A stretch of 7,157 nt of DNA from Bacteroidota bacterium (GTDB lineage Bacteria; Bacteroidota; Bacteroidia; Chitinophagales; Chitinophagaceae). The position numbers and the translations under genes were made by a program. Each line of letters opens with the position of its first letter. Positions within the stretch are counted from its first letter, which is position 1. The DNA lies in the NCBI GenBank assembly GCA_023429365.1, contig JAEYVW010000326.1, positions 1 to 7,157 on the forward strand. Reading direction: 5' to 3'. The notes under the pieces were generated by a model, which was given only the letters and a program-made list of their open reading frames with translations, had not been told where the DNA came from and ran no database searches. Below, one piece after another: positions 1-7,157 of the stretch.

Positions 1-1931
1 TCAATTCACTACATAAAATTGCCAAATACACCGGCAAGGAAGGTAGTGTGCCGAAAGTGAATAAGCTGGGTAGTGATGTATGGAATAAACTGAAAGAAAA
101 GACCAAGACCAAAGTAAAAGAAATTGCCTTCGACCTGATCAGGTTGTATGCGCAACGAAAGGCTCAGCAGGGTTTTGCTCATTCACCCGATAACTATTTA
201 CAAACCGAACTGGAAGCTTCGTTTATATATGAAGACACGCCCGATCAGAGTAAAGCAACAGCGGATGTAAAAAAAGATATGGAGTCCTCATCACCGATGG
301 ACCGGCTGGTTTGCGGTGATGTGGGTTTTGGAAAAACAGAAGTTGCCATCAGGGCGGCTTTCAAAACCTGCGTGGATGGAAAACAGGCTGCGGTGTTGGT
401 GCCAACTACCATTCTTGCCTTCCAGCACTTCAAAACCTTTTCTGACCGCCTGAAAGATTTCCCCGTCACCGTTGATTATATCAACCGTTTCAAAACGGCA
501 AAAGAGAAAAAAGAAACGCTAAAAAAGCTCGTCGAAGGTAAGATCGACATATTAATCGGAACGCATGGTATCCTGGGTAAGGATGTGAAGTTTAAAGACC
601 TTGGATTGCTGATCATCGATGAGGAACAAAAATTCGGCGTTGGTCATAAGGAGAAGATCAAGACGCTGCGAACCACGGTGGATTGTCTCACACTTACTGC
701 GACACCCATTCCTCGTACCCTGCAGTTTTCGCTGATGGGCGCAAGGGACCTGAGTATAATCAATACACCGCCTCCCAACCGGCAACCGATACAGACCGAA
801 GTGCAGGTCTACAACCAGGATTTTATACGCGATGCAATATATTTTGAAACGGAACGTGGCGGCCAGGTATTTGTAATCTACAATCGCATCAGCGGGCTCG
901 CTGAAATGGCTTCGATCATACAGGGTCTTTGTCCTGATCTGAGTATTGGTTATGCGCATGGACAAATGGAAGGGCATGACCTGGAAAAAAGAATACTTGA
1001 CTTCATAGATCGCAAATACGATGTGTTGGTTTGTACCAATATCGTTGAAAGCGGCGTGGACATTCCTAATGTCAATACCATTATCGTCAACAATGCTCAC
1101 CAGTTTGGCCTGAGCGACCTGCACCAGTTGCGCGGCAGGGTGGGACGTAGTAATAAAAAAGCGTTTTGTTACCTGCTGGCGCCACCCATGAGCACCTTAC
1201 CCACTGATTCGAGGAAACGTCTGCAGACCCTCGAGCAACACAGTGAACTGGGAAGTGGTTTCCAGATCGCCATGCGCGACCTCGATATTCGCGGCGCCGG
1301 AAATATGCTTGGTGGCGAGCAAAGCGGGTTTATGGCAGAAATCGGTTTTGAAATGTACCAGAAGATCCTTGATGAAGCCATCCGTGAACTGAAACGCTCC
1401 GAGTTCCGCGACCTGTTTAAAGAAGAAATAACCCGGCAGGATGACTATGTGCAAGACTGTACAATTGATACCGATCTCGAGATACTGATCCCCGACGATT
1501 ATGTGGAGAGTATTGCGGAACGCCTGTCCTTATACCAGCGGCTGGACAATTGCGAAACCGAAGAAGATCTCCGGAATATGCACCAGGAACTAACTGATCG
1601 TTTCGGCCCCGTACCCACGCAGGTGGAGGATCTGTTTACGACGATCAACTGCAGGAAACTGGCAATAGATCTGGGTTTTGAGAAGATGTCGCTAAAATCA
1701 GGTACGCTGCGTTGTTATTTCATCAACCGGCCCGACTCACATTATTTCGAATCACCTCTGTTTAATAATATCATCAACTTCCTGCAAACCGGTACCAATA
1801 AAGCCAGGCTTAAGCAAACTGGTAAGTTATTCATGCTCATTGCAGAGCCAATAGAAGGTATGAATGAGATGAAGCGTTTTCTGAACAACCTGCACCAATA
1901 CTGTTTCGCCGAAAAGGAAATTACAGCCTAA
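1..1931 (+). CDS. mfd: Transcription-repair coupling factor Mfd, C-terminal part (5' end outside window)
   Basis: Mfd is a cytoplasmic ATP-driven DNA translocase that pushes on RNA polymerase stalled at lesions, releases it and recruits UvrA for nucleotide excision repair. The frame is open from position 3, giving 642 visible residues ending at TAA 1929-1931. The GTG at 48 is an internal valine, not the start: the preceding codons (NSLHKIAKYTGKEGS) continue the RNA polymerase-interacting domain. Motor motifs in order are Walker A GDVGFGKT (315-338), Walker B DEEQ (618-629), motif III TATP (696-707) and motif VI QLRGRVGR (1125-1148). The Mfd/RecG-type TRG region follows at about 1251-1328, with RDLDIRGAGNMLGGEQSG. 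The C-terminal TRCF domain (D7), which in known Mfd autoinhibits the UvrA-binding region, spans about 1446-1750. Family members are about 1,100-1,150 residues, so roughly 470-510 N-terminal residues (UvrB-like modules and the start of the RNA polymerase-interacting domain) lie upstream. The visible part is intact, with no frameshift. RecG has similar motor motifs but lacks the TRCF domain. Confidence 0.97.
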   Translation, partial: NSLHKIAKYTGKEGSVPKVNKLGSDVWNKLKEKTKTKVKEIAFDLIRLYAQRKAQQGFAHSPDNYLQTELEASFIYEDTPDQSKATADVKKDMESSSPMDRLVCGDVGFGKTEVAIRAAFKTCVDGKQAAVLVPTTILAFQHFKTFSDRLKDFPVTVDYINRFKTAKEKKETLKKLVEGKIDILIGTHGILGKDVKFKDLGLLIIDEEQKFGVGHKEKIKTLRTTVDCLTLTATPIPRTLQFSLMGARDLSIINTPPPNRQPIQTEVQVYNQDFIRDAIYFETERGGQVFVIYNRISGLAEMASIIQGLCPDLSIGYAHGQMEGHDLEKRILDFIDRKYDVLVCTNIVESGVDIPNVNTIIVNNAHQFGLSDLHQLRGRVGRSNKKAFCYLLAPPMSTLPTDSRKRLQTLEQHSELGSGFQIAMRDLDIRGAGNMLGGEQSGFMAEIGFEMYQKILDEAIRELKRSEFRDLFKEEITRQDDYVQDCTIDTDLEILIPDDYVESIAERLSLYQRLDNCETEEDLRNMHQELTDRFGPVPTQVEDLFTTINCRKLAIDLGFEKMSLKSGTLRCYFINRPDSHYFESPLFNNIINFLQTGTNKARLKQTGKLFMLIAEPIEGMNEMKRFLNNLHQYCFAEKEITA

Positions 1932-1983
1932 GCTTATTTTAGTTCGCACTAATTGTTATATTTTTATAACATATTAACTTCTT
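1932..1983 (+). promoter_or_regulatory. Short AT-rich intergenic leader of the protease gene
   Basis: This 52 bp gap is the only noncoding DNA in the window and must hold any local promoter for the downstream protease. TATATTTT at 1957-1964 matches the Bacteroidota -7 consensus TAnnTTTG in all but the last base. A TTTTAG stretch at 1937-1942 is a poor, too-close candidate for the -33 TTTG element. No purine-rich Shine-Dalgarno sequence precedes the ATG, which is usual in Bacteroidota. An in-frame TAA at 1975-1977 rules out an earlier start for the protease. Promoter activity is a guess; read-through from mfd is equally possible. Confidence 0.3.
1954..1971. repeat. Perfect 7-bp inverted repeat with a TTTT loop
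   Basis: TGTTATA (1954-1960) and TATAACA (1965-1971) are exact reverse complements separated by TTTT. The arms are AT-rich, so the RNA hairpin would be weak, and no U-run follows on the + strand; this argues against a strong intrinsic terminator for mfd. It overlaps the weak -7-like match, so an operator-like site is possible, as is chance in AT-rich spacer DNA. The symmetry is directly visible; a function is not. Confidence 0.4.
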
Positions 1984-4900
1984 ATGAGATTCAATCCTGT
2001 TCCTTTGATGGCTATCCTGTTATGGGTCTGTTTAGTGCCTGTGCAGGGACAGGCGCAACTGCCAGGTGATGATCGCTATCGCATCTCCTTGAAAAGCGGT
2101 TCTTTTATCCCGGTTGAAAATATTACCGAAGAGAAGATTAGCGATATGAACCTCGCAAGACGACCCGGAGGCAAATCTTTTATCATTATTCAATTTGAGA
2201 GCATACCCGGTGAAAAGGAGAAAAGAGAGTTAAAGCAAGCCGGTATTGAGCTCCTCGATTATGTTCCCAACAAAGCATATGCTGCAACATTAACAGGATC
2301 ACTTGACGCAGTTTTATTAAAAAAGCATTCAGCAAGAGCTGTATTCGAATTGCTCCCCGAACAAAAACTCGAACCTGGACTTGCCAGATACATAACTGCA
2401 GAAAGATCCACCCGTACTGTCGAGGTTTGGATCAGTTTTCCAGGATCTTTCTCTTATGAGGAAGTGAAAAAGGAAATGGGAACCGGTGGTTTTGAAATTG
2501 TCTCTTCAGAATTCAAAAGTTATCATATCGTCATAGCCCGGGTAAGTACCGGCAGGCTGCGTGAACTGGCTGCGTTGCCATTTGTCGAGTACATACAGCC
2601 GGCACCCGGGGAAGATCAGCCTCTAAACAATAAAAGCCGGGCCAGTACCAAAGCAAATATTTTAGGTGCATCGTCGCCCGGTGGTCGCAATCTCAAGGGT
2701 GAAGGTGTCGTGATTGGTGTGGGCGATGATTCAGATCCTACCCGTCATATGGATTTCAATGGCCGGCTGATCAACAGGGCGCCTAATGCCGGAGGCTCGC
2801 ATGGCCTCCATGTGATGGGAACGTTGGCAGGTGCAGGGATCAGGAATGAATTGTATACTGGTTTTGCACCAAGATCCACGATTATCGCCCAGCGTTTTTC
2901 GGGAATACTTTGGAATGCGCCAACCTATGTACAGGATTTTGGAATGACCATCACCAACAATTCTTACGGTGATGTCACTGATTGCAACGGTTTTGGAGTC
3001 TACGACCTGGCATCACGTGTAATGGATCAGCAAGCGTTTATGATGCCTAATCTGCAACATGTTTTTGCTGTCGGTAATAGCGGTAGTGAGATTTGTAGTC
3101 CGTTCCCTGCGAAATATGGTACCGTACTCGGCGGTTACCAGGCTGCAAAGAATATCATTTGTATCGGCAATATAGATGCGGATGGCGTGGTGTACAACAA
3201 TTCGAGTCGCGGACCTGTTCGGGACGGTAGACTCAAACCGGAGATCGTAGCACAGGGCACCCAGGTTTTTTCAACTGCACCTACTAATACTTATGCGGCC
3301 AATACCGGGACCAGTATGGCAGCACCCGCAATCAGCGGTGGTCTCGGTCTTTTGTATGAAAGATACGGGCAACTTAATAGTGGAAATAACCCGGAAAACG
3401 GGTTGATGAAAGCCCTGCTCTGTAACGGTGCAAGCGATATTGGTACACCTGGCATCGATTTCGTACATGGATTTGGTCAGATGAACCTGTTGCGTTCCGT
3501 GACGATGCTGGAAAACAACAACTACTTCAACGGAACTGTGGCTGCTGCAGGAAATACCAGTCATTCGATTACGATTCCGGCAGGCTCGTCTATAGCCCAA
3601 TTGAAAGTAATGCTATACTGGAACGATTCAGCAGCAGCCGTATTCGCCTCCAATGCTCTGGTGAATGACCTCGACCTTAGTGTGACAGACCCGGCCGCCA
3701 CAGTGCATCTTCCACAGATATTAGATGTGAATCCTGCTGCTGTGGCAAATCCCGCTACGACTGGCGCCGATCATATCAATAATATCGAGCAGGTGGTGAT
3801 CAACAATCCGGGACCAGGCACTTATAATTTTTTGATCAATGGCACAACGATTCCCTTCGGTGGCCAGCACACGTATTACCTCGTTTTCGACACTATACCA
3901 GTCTCTACTTTAGTGACCTATCCAGCAGGTGATGAAAAACTTCAGGGTGGTGATGCGGTTTATATTCAATGGGAATCTTATGGTAATCCGTCCAACGATT
4001 TCACAATACAATTTTCAGATGACAATGGTGCAAGCTGGAGCAATGTACCAAATGGTGCAAATGTTTCTGCCGGCCTTCGCCAGCTGGCCTGGACAGTACC
4101 AGCGGTAGCCACGGAACAGGCCAGGATCAAAGTCATCCATAACGGAACCGGTATCGAAAGCATCAGCGACGCTTTCACCATTCTCGGCGTACCCACTTTG
4201 ACGCTTGCACCTTCCGCCAACCAGTGCGAAGGATATATCAATCTGAACTGGACAGCTGTGACCGGTGCCTCTGATTACGAGGTGATGATATTTAATGGGG
4301 TTGGAGAAATGACGCCGGTTGCAACCACTACTTCTACCAATTATATTTTCGGCGGGCTATCAAGGGATACAACTTATTGGGTGACCGTCAGGGCCCGTAT
4401 CAATGGGCAGTCTGGCAGAAGGGCTACGGCGATCTCAAGGCTGCCGACAACGGGAACATGCAGCGGATCTGTTTCTGACAATGATCTGAAAGTTGATGCG
4501 ATCATTTCACCGGTTTCGAATGGCAGAAGGTTTACATCTACTGAATTGTCAAATAATGTTCCCGTTACAGTACGAATTGAAAACCTCGACAACGCAAGTA
4601 CCAGCGGAAATATCCAGGTAGCTTATATTCTCAACAACAATGCTCCCGTGGTTGAATTGATTGCTCCACCAAGTATTGGCAATAGGGCTTCTTACAACCA
4701 TACATTCGCGGCGCCTATTGATATGTCGGCCGTAGGTGATTATGATCTGAAAGTTTATGTGTCCTACGCCAGCGATCCATTCCAGCAGAATGATACGATG
4801 AGTAAGAAATTCAGACAACTGGATAATCCATTTATTGATCTTACCACCGATTTTATCGACGATATGGAATCGGCCCCGGTATTTGAAATCACTGGGCAGC

Positions 4901-7157
4901 AAATGGGGCTTCCGGGTCTTGACCGGTATGATTTCAACGCTACTACGGCATTTGGCCAGGTACGCAGTTTTATCAATACAGGTATCGCATCATCGGGGTC
5001 AAAGGCATTAACGTTGGATGTATCACATTATACGGCCGCCGGTAATACGGATTCACTTACCGGTACATTTAACCTGCAGGGTTATAACACGGCAGTGGAT
5101 GATATCAGGCTTGATTTCCTTTACAAACATCACGGCCAGTTTTCACACCCGGCAAATAAGGTATGGATTCGGGGTAGCGACCAGGATCCCTGGATCGAAG
5201 TATATGACCTGTATGCTGACCAGGCCGACGCGGGAATATTTAAACGCTCCGCCAGCATTGAACTTAATAATATCCTCGATGCCGCCGGCCCGCAGCAGGC
5301 GTTTTCATCAAGCTTCCAGGTGAGGTGGGGTCAGTGGGGTCAGCTAAACACAACTGATAATGAAAATGGTTCGGGGTATACAATTGACGATGTAAGGCTT
5401 TATCGTGTAGCGAATGATATTCAAATGATCAGTATTGACACGCCCACGACCGCCAGTTGTGACCTAAGCAACCTGGTGCCCGTGCGGGTGAGTGTACGAA
5501 ATGCTGTAGGTGCTACTTTAAATACAATACCTGTTAATCTCCAGGTCGATGGTGGTGCGGTTATCACTGAAATAATCCCGTCGATAGCTGGCAAAACAAC
5601 GGTGTCCTATACATTCGCGGCTACGGCGGATCTTTCTGCGCCCGGCTATCACACTGTGAAAGTGTGGGTTGACCTGGGGTCCGATTCATTCCACGATAAT
5701 GACACAACACAAATCACGATCTACAACGCACCTCTGGTAGCTGGTTTCCCTTACCTGCAGGACTTTGAACTGGATGAAGGCGGATGGCATACCGAAGGAA
5801 AACGCGTATCATGGCAATACGGCACACCTTCATCGCCACAAATAAATAAAGCTGCAAGTGGTACACAGGCCTGGAAGACAAGTTTGGGCGGACATCACAA
5901 CAATCTTGAAAAGTCTTACCTGGTTTCTCCCTGCTTTGATATTACCGGGTTGTCCAACCCCATGCTGAGCTTTAGCGTGGCGCTGGATATCGAAGACTGC
6001 GTAACCTCGCTTTGCGATGCCGCTTACGTGGAATACTCCGCCGACGGCAAAACATGGACAAGACTTGGAACAAATGGTGAGGGCACCAATTGGTACAATC
6101 GCAACTTTGCGGGTAATGCATTATGGAGCGTGGAGGACTACACCCGCTGGCATGTGGCAAGTATTCCCTTGCCTTCAGGATTTAACCGGCTCAGGCTAAG
6201 GTTTGTGATGGAGTCGGATCCTTTTGTAACCCGCGAAGGTATCGCTATAGATGATATTCATATTTATGACAGCGTCTACGGTATATACGATGGACCGCCA
6301 TTTACCAGTGATGTAGTAAACCAGGTAAACCTGGCGGGAACTAACTGGATCGATTTTGTTACAGACGGAAAGATCATTGCTTCGGTACACCCCAATGGCC
6401 AGAACATGGGTAATACTGATGTGCAGGCTTTCATACATAGCGGCGCCGTGCGTATCAATTCAGGACAATATTATCACAACCGAAATATCACTATCAAACC
6501 AGCCAATACCAGCCTGGCCGATTCCGCTAAAGTAAGATTCTATTTCCTCGATACAGAAACAGAAGCATTGATCAGCGCGACAGGCTGCGGCACCTGTAGC
6601 AAGCCAGCTTCCGCGTATGAATTGGGTGTCACAAAATACAGTCATACCAATGACGCGCTGGAAAATGGTACGCTGGCTGACAATACAGGTGGCAGCTATT
6701 CATTTATCCTGCCAGCCAACGTGAGAAAGGTTCCATTCGATAAGGGTTATTATGCGGAGTTCAGGGTGCTTGATTTTTCTGAGTTTTGGTTAAATAATGG
6801 AGGTCCAACGCTGGATCAACCGCTACCCGTCGAGCTAATAAATTTTGTTGTGAGGAAAAACGACCAGGGTGATGCGCTGCTCAATTGGTCAACAGCATCT
6901 GAAATGAATTCAGACCGGTTTGAAATTGAGCTGGCACGTGGAAACGATGCTTTCAATCATAATAATTTTGTGAAGATAGGTTCTGTAAATAGTGGCGGGA
7001 ATACTACAACCGAACAGCATTATAGCTTTACCGACGCCGAAGCTCTTAAGCAGGGTGTGCGTTATTATCGTCTGAAGATTATTGACCTGGATGGTCAGTT
7101 TACCTATTCGCCGGTTCGTTCCGTTGTGTTTGATGATGAGATCAGGTGGCAGGTATA
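1984..7157 (+). CDS. Secreted multidomain S8 (subtilisin/KP-43-like) serine protease, probable T9SS cargo (3' end outside window)
   Basis: The frame is open for 1,724 codons from ATG 1984 and continues past the edge. Residues 1-24 look like a signal peptide (hydrophobic core LMAILLWVCLV, likely cleavage after GQA). A propeptide of about 195 residues follows, apparently two I9-like halves (about 65-129 and 145-208). The S8 domain (about 235-510) has Asp248 in GVGDDSD, His273 in SHGLHVMGT, oxyanion Asn365 in AVGNSG and Ser444 in GTSMAAP, so it should be active. Residues about 515-640 resemble the KP-43 beta-barrel (ASNALVNDLDL; NNIEQVVINNPGPGTY). Next come an Ig-like domain (641-735), FnIII-like (737-826), CARDB-like (831-945), MAM/concanavalin-like (957-1143), CARDB-like (1144-1250), MAM-like (1255-1433), an unrecognised module (about 1440-1610) and the Bacteroidota FnIII-like domain that often precedes a T9SS sorting domain (1613-1716; LLNWSTASE, YYRLKIIDLDG). 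The sorting domain itself is not visible. The likely role is extracellular or cell-surface proteolysis; the substrate is unknown. It lies 52 bp after mfd with no evident functional link. Confidence 0.93.
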   Translation, partial: MRFNPVPLMAILLWVCLVPVQGQAQLPGDDRYRISLKSGSFIPVENITEEKISDMNLARRPGGKSFIIIQFESIPGEKEKRELKQAGIELLDYVPNKAYAATLTGSLDAVLLKKHSARAVFELLPEQKLEPGLARYITAERSTRTVEVWISFPGSFSYEEVKKEMGTGGFEIVSSEFKSYHIVIARVSTGRLRELAALPFVEYIQPAPGEDQPLNNKSRASTKANILGASSPGGRNLKGEGVVIGVGDDSDPTRHMDFNGRLINRAPNAGGSHGLHVMGTLAGAGIRNELYTGFAPRSTIIAQRFSGILWNAPTYVQDFGMTITNNSYGDVTDCNGFGVYDLASRVMDQQAFMMPNLQHVFAVGNSGSEICSPFPAKYGTVLGGYQAAKNIICIGNIDADGVVYNNSSRGPVRDGRLKPEIVAQGTQVFSTAPTNTYAANTGTSMAAPAISGGLGLLYERYGQLNSGNNPENGLMKALLCNGASDIGTPGIDFVHGFGQMNLLRSVTMLENNNYFNGTVAAAGNTSHSITIPAGSSIAQLKVMLYWNDSAAAVFASNALVNDLDLSVTDPAATVHLPQILDVNPAAVANPATTGADHINNIEQVVINNPGPGTYNFLINGTTIPFGGQHTYYLVFDTIPVSTLVTYPAGDEKLQGGDAVYIQWESYGNPSNDFTIQFSDDNGASWSNVPNGANVSAGLRQLAWTVPAVATEQARIKVIHNGTGIESISDAFTILGVPTLTLAPSANQCEGYINLNWTAVTGASDYEVMIFNGVGEMTPVATTTSTNYIFGGLSRDTTYWVTVRARINGQSGRRATAISRLPTTGTCSGSVSDNDLKVDAIISPVSNGRRFTSTELSNNVPVTVRIENLDNASTSGNIQVAYILNNNAPVVELIAPPSIGNRASYNHTFAAPIDMSAVGDYDLKVYVSYASDPFQQNDTMSKKFRQLDNPFIDLTTDFIDDMESAPVFEITGQQMGLPGLDRYDFNATTAFGQVRSFINTGIASSGSKALTLDVSHYTAAGNTDSLTGTFNLQGYNTAVDDIRLDFLYKHHGQFSHPANKVWIRGSDQDPWIEVYDLYADQADAGIFKRSASIELNNILDAAGPQQAFSSSFQVRWGQWGQLNTTDNENGSGYTIDDVRLYRVANDIQMISIDTPTTASCDLSNLVPVRVSVRNAVGATLNTIPVNLQVDGGAVITEIIPSIAGKTTVSYTFAATADLSAPGYHTVKVWVDLGSDSFHDNDTTQITIYNAPLVAGFPYLQDFELDEGGWHTEGKRVSWQYGTPSSPQINKAASGTQAWKTSLGGHHNNLEKSYLVSPCFDITGLSNPMLSFSVALDIEDCVTSLCDAAYVEYSADGKTWTRLGTNGEGTNWYNRNFAGNALWSVEDYTRWHVASIPLPSGFNRLRLRFVMESDPFVTREGIAIDDIHIYDSVYGIYDGPPFTSDVVNQVNLAGTNWIDFVTDGKIIASVHPNGQNMGNTDVQAFIHSGAVRINSGQYYHNRNITIKPANTSLADSAKVRFYFLDTETEALISATGCGTCSKPASAYELGVTKYSHTNDALENGTLADNTGGSYSFILPANVRKVPFDKGYYAEFRVLDFSEFWLNNGGPTLDQPLPVELINFVVRKNDQGDALLNWSTASEMNSDRFEIELARGNDAFNHNNFVKIGSVNSGGNTTTEQHYSFTDAEALKQGVRYYRLKIIDLDGQFTYSPVRSVVFDDEIRWQV
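4474..5412 (+). repeat. First CARDB-like plus MAM-like unit within the protease
   Basis: Residues about 831-1143 form a CARDB-like beta-sandwich (starting DNDLKVDAI, ending with DPFQQNDTMSKKF) followed by a MAM/concanavalin-like domain (opening DFIDDMES, closing GYTIDDVRLYRV). The same order recurs immediately downstream. Such domains usually bind carbohydrate or protein, or act as spacers. Domain names come from motif resemblance read by eye, so boundaries are approximate. Confidence 0.55.
5413..6282 (+). repeat. Second CARDB-like plus MAM-like unit within the protease
   Basis: Residues about 1144-1433 repeat the preceding architecture: a CARDB-like domain (TFAATADLSAPGYHTVKVWV, then DSFHDNDTTQ) and a MAM-like domain (opening YLQDFELDEGGWHTEG, closing GIAIDDIHIYDSV). 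Matching anchors in the first unit are TFAAPIDMSAVGDYDLKVYV, DPFQQNDTM and IDDVRLYRV. The CARDB halves align clearly, while the MAM halves have diverged. This one carries extra cysteines (1317, 1339, 1344) absent from the first. The copies are too divergent for recent duplication. Confidence 0.55.

Noticed and set aside
48..50. GTG as the start codon of the first gene
   Set aside because: The frame stays open to the window edge and the upstream codons encode the expected Mfd residues (SLHKIAKYTGKEG), so the gene begins outside the window.
552..1124. 190-codon open frame on the minus strand inside mfd
   Set aside because: It lies wholly antisense to the conserved Mfd motor motifs and its translation shows no recognisable domain; it is a shadow frame.
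1932..1983. Intrinsic terminator after mfd
   Set aside because: The only hairpin is AT-rich with a 7-bp stem, and no U-run follows it on the + strand, so a rho-independent terminator cannot be supported.
1984..2055. Lipoprotein signal peptide using Cys16
   Set aside because: The residues before Cys16 are Leu-Trp-Val, which does not fit a lipobox; a standard signal peptide cleaved after GQA fits better.
3271..4976. Several 70-117 codon open frames on the minus strand inside the protease gene
   Set aside because: All are antisense to a continuous, domain-consistent + strand frame and show no recognisable protein features.
5018..5323. 101-codon + strand open frame overlapping the protease
   Set aside because: It is an alternative frame within the first MAM-like domain; the protease frame passes through intact and the overlapping product has a low-complexity, unconvincing sequence.

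Overview
The window holds two same-strand genes, each cut by a window edge, and looks like ordinary chromosomal DNA from a Bacteroidota bacterium. Three things point there: Mfd wording typical of that phylum, no Shine-Dalgarno sequence before the second gene, and a giant secreted protein with the domain style of type IX secretion system (T9SS) cargo. The style of the C-terminal modules suggests the Chitinophagaceae or a related family, but this is inference from protein style only.

Layout: positions 1-1931 are the 3' part of mfd, the transcription-repair coupling factor. It starts in the RNA polymerase-interacting region and includes the complete translocase motor and C-terminal domain. Positions 1932-1983 are a short AT-rich gap with a small perfect inverted repeat. 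Positions 1984-7157 are one uninterrupted reading frame of at least 1,724 codons that runs off the right edge. It encodes a secreted subtilisin-like (S8) serine protease of KP-43-like architecture. The order is signal peptide, long propeptide with two similar halves, S8 catalytic domain with an intact triad, beta-barrel domain, Ig-like domain, fibronectin III-like domain, two consecutive CARDB-like plus MAM/concanavalin-like units, a module I do not recognise, and a Bacteroidota-type FnIII-like domain. The last visible residues sit where a T9SS C-terminal sorting domain would be expected to begin.

The genes have no evident functional link: Mfd is a cytoplasmic DNA-repair motor and the second product is an exported protease. 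They may share a transcript because the gap is only 52 bp, but the sequence does not decide this. I saw no RNA gene, mobile element, CRISPR array or clear sign of transfer. I do not see a new multi-gene system; the interest lies in the architecture of the protease.
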